Assembly (NCBI GenBank): GCA_963803155.1
Contig: CAWDMN010000078.1
Span: 92,859 to 156,858, forward strand
Reading direction: 5' to 3'
Length of the DNA: 64,000 bases
Source: CAWDMN01 sp963803155
GTDB lineage: Bacteria; Acidobacteriota; Terriglobia; Versatilivoradales; Versatilivoraceae
The position numbers and the translations under genes are program-made. This document shows positions 24,722 through 33,230 of this stretch, piece after piece. How positions within the stretch are numbered: the stretch's first letter is position 1; every line of letters starts with the position of its first letter. Under the pieces are notes generated by a model. It was not told where the DNA came from and searched no databases. It saw only the letters and a list, made by a program, of their open reading frames with translations.

Positions 24722-24740
24722 TTTCTCCTCAGCCAAGGCA

Positions 24741-24980
24741 AATTCTCCCTAGAAAATAGCGTGGATGGAGGCGGGATGCCCTCACTCCGCCTGAGTTTGC
24801 CACGCTTGCTGAGACGGCCTGAGGGCAGGCCGCCTCCATCATCCCCTTTTCATTTTCTTGCTGTGCCAGCCGCGCTGGCATGAGTGGCTCCTTAGAAAAT
24901 CCCCCTTCAAAGGGGGAATAAATTTTCATGCTCGTGTTGTGCCCGCTGTGTTGGCATGTGCAGATCCTTAGAAAATTTCC
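24741..24980 (-). repeat. R1 family, two units, directly upstream of the GntR gene
   Basis: Read on the minus strand: a decayed head and the hairpin cassette TCCCCCTTTGAAGGGGGA, the junction TTTTCTAAGGAGCCACTCAT, the head GCCAGCGCGGCTGGCACAGC, then the GGAGGCGGCCTGCCCTC cassette. It ends CACGCTATTTTCTAGGGAG, within about 10 bases of the possible TTG start of the regulator. The unit from ATGCCAGCG keeps an open frame through the GntR-proximal end. Confidence 0.85.
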
Positions 24981-25130
24981 GCCGCACGGTGCCAAACGGA
25001 AGGGCGCTTTTGCCGAATGCGCCTACGGGGTTGGCTTAGTCGGACGGTTCCGCGAATCGTTTCTCTTTTTCGGGCTTTCGGCATCGCCAGCGGGATAAGG
25101 GCATCCCGCCTCAAAATGCCGCGCCTTAAT

Positions 25131-26810
25131 TCACCAGCCCCTTGAGGTGATACTGGTCGGAGACTGCATGGAAAGCTGAATTTGAGCCGCCGCGTCACGT
25201 TCCAACTTTTCCAGCAGCGCGGCTACTGCACCCAACACTCCACTGAAATACCCCAGCCTGGAAATCTGGATTTGGATTTTCCTGAGATCCCAGACCGAAA
25301 CCCGCCCTTGCAGTTCTTTCTGAAAATGCTCCAGCAACAGCGAGTTGTTTTCCATTATTCCTCCGGAAAGAATGACCATTTCAGGATCCAGAATATGGAT
25401 GATGCAAGCCACTCCAGTGGCCAAATGAGCGGCTAAAGTCTGGACCGCCCTGACAGCGGCGGGATTCCCCTGAGAGGCAGCGGCGATGACCTCTTCAGCC
25501 GTCTTATATTTGTCACCGGCAAAACGGAGCAGGGCACTGGCATTGGCATACGCCTCCAGGCAGCCCTTTTTCCCGCATGTGCAGGGAACCCCCTCGGGAA
25601 CCAAGGTGATGTGCCCCAGTGCGTTGGCAAAATAATGGGATCCTCGATGCAGATTGCCGCCAATAATACAGCCTCCCCCCACGCCGGTTCCCAGCGTGAT
25701 ACAGACGAAATTATCGACTTTCCGCCCGCTTCCAAATTGTTTTTCAGCTAAGGCCAGCGCATTGGCATCATTTTCCACGGCGACAGGCAAACTTGTTGCC
25801 GATTGCAGTTCCTGGGCGATTGGCGCACCGGTCCAGCCTGGCAAATTCTCGGTGGCATAAGCCACACGGCCCGTGAGGTTATCCACCCACCCCGCGGTGG
25901 CAATTCCCAATCCGGCCGGAGAAAGCCCTTTGGCTTGCGCGGATTGTAGAGCCTGAAATGCCACGCGCTTCAGGTGATCGAGTAGAACCTGGCGTCCGCC
26001 GCCAGCAGGTGTGGGGACCGCCGCACTATCGAGGAGTTCTCCAGTTCTGGAAACCGCGCCCCATTTGGTGTTGGTTCCGCCAAGATCAATGCCCAGGAAG
26101 TGCCGCTGCTGGTTGGTTTGAACCTCCTCCAAACGCAGTCGTTCGACAAACCGTTTGGTGATTTCACGCGGGCAAGTCACGGCAGTGCCGACAATCACCG
26201 CATGGGCTCCGGCCCTCAATGCCTCTCTGGCTTGGTCTGGAGTGGCAATGCGGCCTTCGCTGATTACAGGCACCTTCAGCTTTTGCGCAAGCAGCGCGAC
26301 AAAGTCGGTTTCAAAAGCCAGGATGTGCTTGGTTTCCAGTGTGTAGCCCCGCAGGGTGGAGGACACCAGGTCGGCGCCGGCTTTTTCCGCCGCCAGGGCC
26401 TCCTCCAGAGTGGCAATATCGGCCATGACTGGGACTGCCAGTTCTGTTTTGATTTTGCGTATTCGATCCAATGCCCCTCGCAATTGTCCCCGCGAGGAAC
26501 AATCCAATGCAATGATGTCTGCGCCAGCTGCCACTAGATTACGCGCCTCTTCAAAGGATCCGGTAATCAGCCACCCCCCTTCCGGCAGAGGAGTCTTGTG
26601 GATCCCGATAATGGGAAGATCGACGGCTTTTCGAATGGCCCGGATATCCTCCGCTCCGTTGGCCCGGATACCGGCAGCTCCGCCATCGCTCGCTGCCACG
26701 GCAAATCGCATCATGGAATCCGGCCCGTGAAAGATGTCCCCCTCTGCTGCTTGACAGGAGACTATGAGCTGCTTGCGGAATTTTTCATATATTGATGGAA
26801 ATGAATTCAT
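25131..26810 (-). CDS. Bifunctional NanE-NanK: ManNAc-6-P epimerase fused to ROK kinase
   Basis: A 559-residue fusion. Residues about 1-225 are N-acylglucosamine-6-phosphate 2-epimerase ('LIVSCQAAEGD', 'MADIATLEEAL', 'KAGADLVSSTLRGYT', 'VISEGRIATPDQA'). Residues about 235-559 are a ROK sugar kinase with the ATP motif 'LGIDLGGTNTKWGAV', 'VENDANALALAE', 'LGTGVGGGCIIGG' and the zinc motif 'CTCGKKGCLEAY'. Expected reactions: ATP-dependent phosphorylation of ManNAc and epimerisation to GlcNAc-6-P. ATG 26810 is chosen because AGGAG lies before it, and because it overlaps the permease stop as ATGA, giving translational coupling. No sialic acid lyase (NanA) is in this window. Confidence 0.93.
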   Translation of the reverse strand: MNSFPSIYEKFRKQLIVSCQAAEGDIFHGPDSMMRFAVAASDGGAAGIRANGAEDIRAIRKAVDLPIIGIHKTPLPEGGWLITGSFEEARNLVAAGADIIALDCSSRGQLRGALDRIRKIKTELAVPVMADIATLEEALAAEKAGADLVSSTLRGYTLETKHILAFETDFVALLAQKLKVPVISEGRIATPDQAREALRAGAHAVIVGTAVTCPREITKRFVERLRLEEVQTNQQRHFLGIDLGGTNTKWGAVSRTGELLDSAAVPTPAGGGRQVLLDHLKRVAFQALQSAQAKGLSPAGLGIATAGWVDNLTGRVAYATENLPGWTGAPIAQELQSATSLPVAVENDANALALAEKQFGSGRKVDNFVCITLGTGVGGGCIIGGNLHRGSHYFANALGHITLVPEGVPCTCGKKGCLEAYANASALLRFAGDKYKTAEEVIAAASQGNPAAVRAVQTLAAHLATGVACIIHILDPEMVILSGGIMENNSLLLEHFQKELQGRVSVWDLRKIQIQISRLGYFSGVLGAVAALLEKLERDAAAQIQLSMQSPTSITSRGW

Positions 26811-27817
26811 GAGACTCCTAATTTGGAGGCCGCCGCACAAAATACGATGGCCAGCAATATGGTAATAATCCCAAAACGCATAAATCGAGCCGCTTCACGC
26901 GGCGCCTGGCGCCACTCGCCCAGCCAGACTCCCATCAGATTCGCCACCAGCAACCCCACGGCAAGGCTCAAGGGCCATCCGATCGAAGGGCCCATCTCCC
27001 CCAGCAGCGGAGTGGCGGCGCCATAGAGGAAAATGCTGCCTCCCCACAACAATCCCATCACTATGCTCAATCCCCAGGCTCTTCCGCCACCCGCATGGAT
27101 TAAGAGACTCTGGGATTTATTCTTCCGTATCAGGTAGTAACAAAAGCACAGGTTCGGCAGGGAACCCGCCGCCAACATTAACAGCCAGATGCAATTGGTG
27201 GCGGCAAACCGCGAAACCCCCATCTGGACTCCCACCTCGGCAATGGGGAGGGCAAGAGTGTACCCAATATTGAATATGGCTGAAATAATGCCGGAGCCTA
27301 TGCAAAAGAAAAAGGCTTGAAAACTTCTTCGGGCAGTGGCCGTGGAGGCAGTGTTTCCTTCTCTTTTTCGGCCCGCCACCCCGCACAGCGTCACTCCCAG
27401 CAAAAAAGTCACAATGCCAAAAAGCAGGAGACCAAGCCGTGCGTTCCACTGGAACTGGTGCTGCAAAAGAAGGGGAACCAATGATCCAAGGGCGGAACTC
27501 AACCCAATGACCAAACTATTGGCCAACGATACTCCCAGGCGGTCCACACTCAAGCCGAATAGAATCGACCCAAATCCCCAGACGAACCCGAACGATAGGG
27601 CTGCGGCCAGGGCATTGCCGGGTGAGGCGGAATAGATGCCGAAAACATCGGGAACCATGAAAAACGCCATGCAGATCGGCATAATCAGGCAGGCAGTCGC
27701 GATGAAAACCATCCAGATGTGTTCCCACTTCCAGGCGGGAATCAACTTCATCGGAGTTGTAAACAATCCATTAAAAATTCCCGACACCACAGCCAAAAAA
27801 ACTCCAAGAAAAATCAT
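26807..27817 (-). CDS. RhaT-like sugar permease (DMT superfamily)
   Basis: A 336-residue integral membrane protein with about ten hydrophobic segments and the RhaT-type start 'MIFLGVFLAVVSGIFNGLFT' ('PMK...W.WEHIW'). The family contains the L-rhamnose:H+ symporter. Here the ATGA overlap with the NanE-NanK fusion argues for an amino sugar such as ManNAc, rather than rhamnose; this is inferred from context only. GGAGGGG lies 5 bases before ATG 27817, so this is probably the first gene of the operon. Confidence 0.85.
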   Translation of the reverse strand: MIFLGVFLAVVSGIFNGLFTTPMKLIPAWKWEHIWMVFIATACLIMPICMAFFMVPDVFGIYSASPGNALAAALSFGFVWGFGSILFGLSVDRLGVSLANSLVIGLSSALGSLVPLLLQHQFQWNARLGLLLFGIVTFLLGVTLCGVAGRKREGNTASTATARRSFQAFFFCIGSGIISAIFNIGYTLALPIAEVGVQMGVSRFAATNCIWLLMLAAGSLPNLCFCYYLIRKNKSQSLLIHAGGGRAWGLSIVMGLLWGGSIFLYGAATPLLGEMGPSIGWPLSLAVGLLVANLMGVWLGEWRQAPREAARFMRFGIITILLAIVFCAAASKLGVS

Positions 27818-28530
27818 GATGTCCCCTCCCGCTCAAAAGTGGCAAATGGTTTGCTAATCAGTCCAGAGAAAAGCGTCAACTCTCTCCTCGGAATAAGTGG
27901 GTATATTTCAATTTGCGCAAACAAGAATTCTCCATTCTGATTTTTCTTGACATGAAAGAGGCCCCTTGCTATCAATTGGTCTAGACAACTAGACCGTTGT
28001 CATCGTAGCAAAGCATCTTAGGGATGCCAAGCGAAAAGGCGGTTTTGGCGTGTCGCCCTTGCATCAAACCCTCCTTTCCCGGCATGGTGCTCACATCCCC
28101 ATCGGGATGAGCTTCCATGCCGGGTTTACTCTGGAGGCGGGATGCCCTCATTCCGAGGGCAATTTTTCCAGACTTAATCAATTTCGCTTTTCCCCCTGCC
28201 TTAGGTTGTCGCGGCAGGGATTTTCTGAGGAGCTTCTCATGCCAGCGTGGCTGGCACGGCAAGAAGATGAAAATGGGATGATGGAGGCGGCCTGCCCTCA
28301 GGCCGTCTCCGCAAGCTTGGCAAACTCAGGCGGAGTGGGGCGCCCCGTCTCCATCCGCGCTATTTTCTAGGGAGCTTCTCATGCCAGCGTGGCTGGCACG
28401 ACAAGAAGATGAAAATGGGATAGTGGAGGCAGCCTGCCCTCAGGCCGTCTGAGCAAGCTTGGCAAACTCAGATAGGGCACCCCGCCTCCATCCACGCTTT
28501 TTTTAGGAGAGATTCTTGGAGGAGATGAGC
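27818..28530. other. Divergent intergenic region with tandem R1 repeats
   Basis: About 700 bases between divergent genes. The left third should carry the promoter of the permease operon; a direct-repeat-like TTGGTCTAGACAACTAGACC lies near 27976 and is a possible operator. From 28219 the region is tandem R1 repeats. Long ORFs on both strands here follow the repeats. Confidence 0.45.
28219..28510 (+). repeat. R1 family, two tandem units (period 142) leading into the DUF4434 gene
   Basis: Two head-to-tail units with ATGCC at 28239 and 28381. Each has junction TTTTCT(G/A)GGAGC-type DNA, the head GCCAGCGTGGCTGGCA, AAGAAGATGAAAATGGGAT, the GCCTGCCCTCAGGC hairpin, AAGCTTGGCAAACTCA and a GGGGC..CCCCG-type end. 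The second unit ends TTTTTTTAGGAGAG, 20 bases from the start of the next gene. Confidence 0.9.
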
Positions 28531-29604
28531 ATGTCGAGATTGATGAATCGGCGCAAAGCCTTATATGCCTTGGGCCTCGGCGCCACTTATTTTCAGAGCC
28601 CCGGGAGGAATGGCTTTTCTGCTCCCTCCGCCATAACAACCAAACCAATTCTGGGGAGCTGGTTTGAATTTCAGCATCACAGCCCGCAAGAAGGAGTTCC
28701 CTGGAATCCGGCTTGTGCCAATTTTACTTGCGAGCAATGGGACGCCAAGATCCGGGAGATTGCCGAAATTGGAATGGAGTACTTGGTGCTCTTATGTACG
28801 GCCGTCCATTTTAAGGCTTTCTTCCCGACCAAGATTTTCCCCAAGTATAAGCTGAAATGTGAAGATCCCCTGGAGAGTGTGCTCAAGGCAGCGGACAAAT
28901 ATGGCGTTAAATTTTTTATTGGCGGCGGATTTTACGGGGAATGGACGGACCCGCATATCATCATTGATTCCGTGGCCACTCGAAAACGAATGCAGGCCAT
29001 TGAAGAACTCGCCAAGCTTTACAGCCATCATCGTAGCTTCTACGGTTGGTATTGGCCGAACGAAGCGGAAATCAACCCGTACTATTCCGAGGAGTTTATC
29101 GGCTACGTCAACACCTGCTCAAAACTGGCCCGTTCATTAACTCCGAAGCGGAAAATTATGATCGCTCCTTATGGGACGAGAGTGGCAAAACCTGACGATA
29201 AATATGTCCGGCAGTTGGAGAAAATGGATGTCGATATGATTGCCTACCAGGATGAAGTGGGAGTCCGAAAATCCAAGGTTTCAGAGACCGCTGCTTTTTA
29301 TGAAGGCTTGAAGAAAGCCCACGACCGTGTTTCCAAAGCGAAGATTTGGGCCGACGTCGAGGTTTTTGAATTTGAGGGGAAAGTATACGACAGCTCACTG
29401 CTTCCTGCCTCTTTCGCGCGAGTCCAAAAGCAATTAGAGGCTGTCTCTCCATGCGTGGATGCCATTTTGATTTATCAATACCAGGGCATGATGAACAAGC
29501 CCGGATCACTGGCCTTTGCGGGCTCTCCCACCTCTACTACTCTTTATTCCGATTATGTGAAGTGGCTGAAACAGAATTATCCCACCATGTTGACGAAAAA
29601 ATAA
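28531..29604 (+). CDS. Exported DUF4434-type TIM-barrel protein
   Basis: A 357-residue protein with a Tat-like N-terminus ('MNRRKALYALGLGA'). The body resembles DUF4434 glycosidase-like barrels ('ILGSWFEFQH', 'MEYLVLLCTAVHF', 'FFIGGGFYGEW', 'FYGWYWPNEAEI', 'WADVEVFEFEG', 'AILIYQYQGMM'). Candidate catalytic acids are Glu in 'WPNEAEI' and 'ADVEVF'. ATG 28531 is preferred to TTG 28516 or ATG 28525 because GGAGGAG sits 6 bases before it. The leader is formed by the tandem R1 repeats. Substrate is unknown; the setting suggests glycans. Confidence 0.8.
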   Translation: MSRLMNRRKALYALGLGATYFQSPGRNGFSAPSAITTKPILGSWFEFQHHSPQEGVPWNPACANFTCEQWDAKIREIAEIGMEYLVLLCTAVHFKAFFPTKIFPKYKLKCEDPLESVLKAADKYGVKFFIGGGFYGEWTDPHIIIDSVATRKRMQAIEELAKLYSHHRSFYGWYWPNEAEINPYYSEEFIGYVNTCSKLARSLTPKRKIMIAPYGTRVAKPDDKYVRQLEKMDVDMIAYQDEVGVRKSKVSETAAFYEGLKKAHDRVSKAKIWADVEVFEFEGKVYDSSLLPASFARVQKQLEAVSPCVDAILIYQYQGMMNKPGSLAFAGSPTSTTLYSDYVKWLKQNYPTMLTKK

Positions 29605-29790
29605 AAGCGACGGGAGGGCGGGCCTTCTCGCGAGTCGTCTTGCGGGATTGGGGGAGGCAAGGCTCGCGAGGAGACTCATCCTCCTCAAGGGCAAGGAGCA
29701 ACTGGCACATCTTAGCAATCTCTTCCGTATCGTTGAAATATCCTCAGGCAATCTGGAAAAAAAACGTTTCATAATTGCAGAGTCAGATAA

Positions 29791-30933
29791 TCATCTCCGC
29801 GGGAAGGCCGATAATACGAGGCGCCAGAGTTGAGCCGTTCCTTTGTCGGTGATATCCAAGGCATTTTCGTATTGCTCGTGATGGCTTTGGTCTTCGGGGG
29901 TGACAAGCCTCACGAAGACCATGTCGTTGGCGGGATCCACGAGACAGATATTGTGAAAAGCCCCCAAAAAGCCATATCCGCGAGGGTCCACGCCCTCCCA
30001 AATTCTGTTGGTATTGACGAACATTAGCCATCCATAACCGCGGCGGCGAAAATCCTGTTGCCGGGGATCCGTGGTGACTCTTTGGAGCAGCGGGTCGTTG
30101 ACGATGGCTTGCTGGATGAATTTCCTGCTCAATAATTGCCGGCCATTCCATTGGCCATTTTGGAGGAAAAACTGTCCAAAGCGGCAGAAGTCCCGCGCGC
30201 TGGCCAGCACGCTGCGCCAGGTGAGGCAATCCCCTTTCCGGGAGCGGAGCCAGTCCGTTTCTACGGCCCCAATTTGATTCAGGAGACGCTCCCGCAAAAA
30301 TACGATGGGCTGTTTGCCGGTCAGACGCAGAATGATCGGGCACAAGGCCTGGGCAGTGGCCTGCTCATAACACCAAACAGTGCCCGGCTGGCGTTCGAGC
30401 GGCCAGGCGAGCGTAGCGGCCGTGGGATCGGCCAACACCTTGAATCCCTCATAATCGAGCTTCAATCCCGAAGTCATGGTCAGCAGGTGCCGAATCGTGA
30501 TCTCGCGGCGCTCATCTCCCGCCCATTCCGTCAGGATGCGGCAGGCGGGATCGTCTATTTTTATTTTTCCATCATCCATCAACAAGCCGATGGCGGCCGC
30601 TGCATAAGCCTTTCCAGCGGAGTACACGTCAAACCGCGAACTCGGACCAAACCCGTCCCAGTAGTATTCCCAAACCAATTTTCCTTTCACCACCAGGGCA
30701 GAGGCCCCAGTCTTATTCGCTCCCATGAGTTCCTGCAGAGGGCCATTCAAGATGTTGCCATCGAGGCCCATTTCTTCCGGCTTGGCTAAAGGCCAATCTG
30801 CATTCATATCCTTATGGGGTCGACTTGTCCCTTTTGCGAGGGCTGCAGGGATCCTCGATGAGATGGCTATTCCGCCCATGGTGGTTCCAACCAGAGCTTT
30901 TCCCGCGGTTCGGAAAAATTCTTGCCGCGTCAT
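29791..30933 (-). CDS. Exported serine hydrolase (class C beta-lactamase fold)
   Basis: A 380-residue protein with a Tat-like signal ('MTRQEFFRTAGKALVG'). The catalytic 'SAGK' (SxxK) is followed by 'YEQ' in the YxN position ('TVWCYEQATAQ'). Family pattern is kept around 'IRHLLTMTSGL' and 'YGWLMFVN'. Such proteins are usually esterases or peptidases, not resistance enzymes. AGGAG lies 9 bases before ATG 30933. A GTG at 30966 with AGGAG 8 bases upstream is an equally good start and would add 11 residues. It is transcribed convergently with the DUF4434 gene. Confidence 0.87.
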   Translation of the reverse strand: MTRQEFFRTAGKALVGTTMGGIAISSRIPAALAKGTSRPHKDMNADWPLAKPEEMGLDGNILNGPLQELMGANKTGASALVVKGKLVWEYYWDGFGPSSRFDVYSAGKAYAAAAIGLLMDDGKIKIDDPACRILTEWAGDERREITIRHLLTMTSGLKLDYEGFKVLADPTAATLAWPLERQPGTVWCYEQATAQALCPIILRLTGKQPIVFLRERLLNQIGAVETDWLRSRKGDCLTWRSVLASARDFCRFGQFFLQNGQWNGRQLLSRKFIQQAIVNDPLLQRVTTDPRQQDFRRRGYGWLMFVNTNRIWEGVDPRGYGFLGAFHNICLVDPANDMVFVRLVTPEDQSHHEQYENALDITDKGTAQLWRLVLSAFPRR

Positions 30934-30966
30934 TCCTTGATTCTCCTGATTATCTTTCTCAGTCAC

Positions 30967-31623
30967 GGTAGCTGCTCCTTTCCTGAAAATTCCTGCCTTG
31001 CGGCAGACTACAATAAATTGTTGCGTGGAAGTCGCTTGCGACTCCGCGGCTATTTGCCCAACGAAGTGCCGCGGTTTGGCTGGGGCGGATCGCCATCGCG
31101 GATCTAGACGACAGATTGGACCCAAGCTGCACAAAGCAGAAATCGAATCTGAGGCGCTTCGACGGATCCTGCCATTTTTATCCGCGGAAGATCGCGAAAA
31201 TTTCCTGTCCATCTCAGCATAATTCAATGTCTCTGGTCAAACAATCGATGAACCAGGATTTTTTTAATGGATTATGCAGAGACCGGTTTATACTGAAGGC
31301 GATTTCATGAAGAATTTCAAAGGGGCGGCTTTTCAAAATGAGTTTGATTCAAATATCCGAATTGCCCCCATTGCCGGATATATAAGGAGAGTCAGTTAAA
31401 CGATCATTGGGCAATGAATCAGGATTTGTAACACTCAGCATTCCCCTGTGTGGCAGCCATGTTCGAGCGCATTTTGCGAGGCGTGGAGATAGACATCATA
31501 GGTCAAAGCCCACGGTTTCCGCCTAAAGCGGACTCACCGTAGCTACTAGTCATCCCGGGGGTCTGAGTAATTACCAGGATTTATTGTGATTTCCCGCGAG
31601 GTGAAAAAGAGAGGAGGCTGTTC
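30967..31623. other. Divergent intergenic region with an R6 repeat
   Basis: About 650 bases. It includes an R6 element (31449-31552). Near 31020-31110, arms such as AGTCGCTTGCGACT and CCGCGG look like another decayed repeat. AGGAGG lies 6 bases before the next gene at 31624. No gene is supported. Confidence 0.45.
31449..31552 (+). repeat. R6 inverted-repeat element
   Basis: Starts TGTGGCAGCCATGTTCGAG, has CATTTTGCGAGGCGTGGAG and CAAAGCCCACGG, and ends CTCACCGTAGCTACTAG. It aligns over its length with 44104-44203. Confidence 0.75.
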
Positions 31624-32949
31624 GTGAAAATGCTTAATTTGCGATGGCGAATGCTGGTCTGGTTAATTGGATTCATCCTGCTGCTTCAAGTGCCGTGGGG
31701 GCTGGGGGAAGCCAAAATTAAAGCAGGGCTGGCCAAAGTGGATATCACTCCTCCCGTCGGGGGACAATTGTGGGGGTATGACGGAAGAGGGCCCTCGACG
31801 GGTGTTCATGATCCGCTCTTTGCCAAGGTCTTAGTGTTGACTTCCGCCGACATCAAAGTCGCCATCGTGAGCTGGGATGTTTGTGAGTTTCAAGCTCATT
31901 GGTTGCGCAAGAAAGTGGAGGAGTTGGGAATTTCATACCTCCTGCTCTGTTGTACTCATACGCATGCAGGTCCTTTTTTGTATCAAGACGACTTCCCTTC
32001 CAAAGAGAAACCCTGGCTGAGGACAGTGGAAGAAAGGATTCTGGGCGCGATTCAGGAAGCAATGCGCACGCCTTTCTCCGCCTATATCTCAGCGGGGGAA
32101 GGGAACATTCAGTTGGGCTATAACAGGCTTCACCGAGAGCCCACCGGATTGGCAACGACTTATTTCGAAAATCCCGAGCGTATTCCCTTTGGCCCGGTCG
32201 ATCCCACCGTTGGGGTAATCCGAGTTAAGGATGGTGAGGGCACAATTCGGGCTGTCCTGGTTCACTATGGCTGTCATGCCGTGGTTTTAGGGCCTGAAAA
32301 CCGGCTCATCTCGGCCGATTATCCAGGCCCAATGGCGGGAAAAATAGAAAAGGAAGTTGGCAAAAATGCCATGTGTCTTTTCATCCAGGGCTGCGAAGGA
32401 GACATCAATCCGCTCTTCCTGGCGCGCGGGCCGAATGTGGATGAAAACTTTGCGATGGTCAAAAAGATGGGGGTGCTGCTGGCCGAAGAAGTTTTGACGA
32501 CTCTTGAGTGGATGGACAAAGGGCCAGGCCGTTCCGAACAATTGTTGGCCCTTTCCAGCAATGTCGTCATTCCCCACCGATATGAACCCGGCAAAAAACT
32601 TACGCTGGGCGTTACTTCGCTGTTGATCAATGGGGAAATCGGATTTGTCACTTTTCCGGGCGAGCCGTTCAATCTCTTTCAACGGGAGCTCCGTCAAAAG
32701 GCCGAATTGCCACACCTTTATCTCGCCGGATGTGTCGATAATACCGAAAGCGATTGGCCTAATTATTATCTGCCAGATATCGCCTCCGCGGCCCATGCCG
32801 GTTACGGGGCCAGCGACAGCTCCATTGCCGGATTGGGCGCGGGCGAACAGCTGATGAACCTCGGCTTGGTTCAGCTCTATCAAATGCGGGGCATGTTCAA
32901 AGACAAGCCATGGCGGCCCCCGAGTTGGTCACCCAAGGGGACGGAATAA
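31624..32949 (+). CDS. Exported neutral/alkaline ceramidase-like protein
   Basis: A 441-residue protein with a signal peptide (about 8-29) and the N-terminal part of the neutral ceramidase superfamily: 'KAGLAKVDITPPVGG', 'HDPLFAKVLVL', 'THTHAGPFLY' (metal ligands), 'YGCHAVVLG', 'SADYPGPM', 'FIQGCEGDINP'. It is shorter than true ceramidases (usually over 600 residues) and lacks the C-terminal immunoglobulin-like domain, as many environmental homologues do. GTG 31624 is the start, since AGGAGG is 6 bases upstream; ATG 31630 would put it 12 away. Ceramide as substrate is not assured. Confidence 0.87.
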   Translation: MKMLNLRWRMLVWLIGFILLLQVPWGLGEAKIKAGLAKVDITPPVGGQLWGYDGRGPSTGVHDPLFAKVLVLTSADIKVAIVSWDVCEFQAHWLRKKVEELGISYLLLCCTHTHAGPFLYQDDFPSKEKPWLRTVEERILGAIQEAMRTPFSAYISAGEGNIQLGYNRLHREPTGLATTYFENPERIPFGPVDPTVGVIRVKDGEGTIRAVLVHYGCHAVVLGPENRLISADYPGPMAGKIEKEVGKNAMCLFIQGCEGDINPLFLARGPNVDENFAMVKKMGVLLAEEVLTTLEWMDKGPGRSEQLLALSSNVVIPHRYEPGKKLTLGVTSLLINGEIGFVTFPGEPFNLFQRELRQKAELPHLYLAGCVDNTESDWPNYYLPDIASAAHAGYGASDSSIAGLGAGEQLMNLGLVQLYQMRGMFKDKPWRPPSWSPKGTE

Positions 32950-32975
32950 GACCTCGAAAAAAAATCGGTTTGAAA

Positions 32976-33190
32976 TTCCCCTCCTCGGACGAAGTTGTTA
33001 AATCCGTCCTGACGGAAGGGGTGGCCGAGACGAAGTCGAGGCCGGGGTGGTGCGAGGCTGCCGCTTCTCGCCAGTCAAAAACCTCAGACCACCCCTGACG
33101 CAGCCTGACGACCGCGTCTTCCCCTTCCGCCGAGGCGGATTTTCCAACCTTGTCTAAGGGGAGCTTAGTTGTACCGGTAATTTATTTACG
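32976..33190 (+). repeat. R5 repeat element
   Basis: CCCCTCCTCGGACGAAG, GGTGGCCGAGACGAAGTCGA, CCGGGGTGGTGCGA, AGACCACCCCTGA, then TTAGTTGTACCGGTAATTTA and TTTACGA. It is near-identical in order to 58759-58985. The left end is less well preserved. It ends 40 bases before the alpha-galactosidase start. Confidence 0.85.
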
Positions 33191-33230
33191 ATACGAAGTG
33201 AATCGAATCCAGAGGTTGGGGGATGAACTC

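Noticed and set aside
28050..28370. 106-codon ORF across tandem R1 repeats
   Set aside because: Arises from the repeat; other copies of the same repeat have stops in this frame.
28219..28510. Tandem direct repeats as a CRISPR array
   Set aside because: Only two units of about 142 bases, no short unique spacers and no cas genes.
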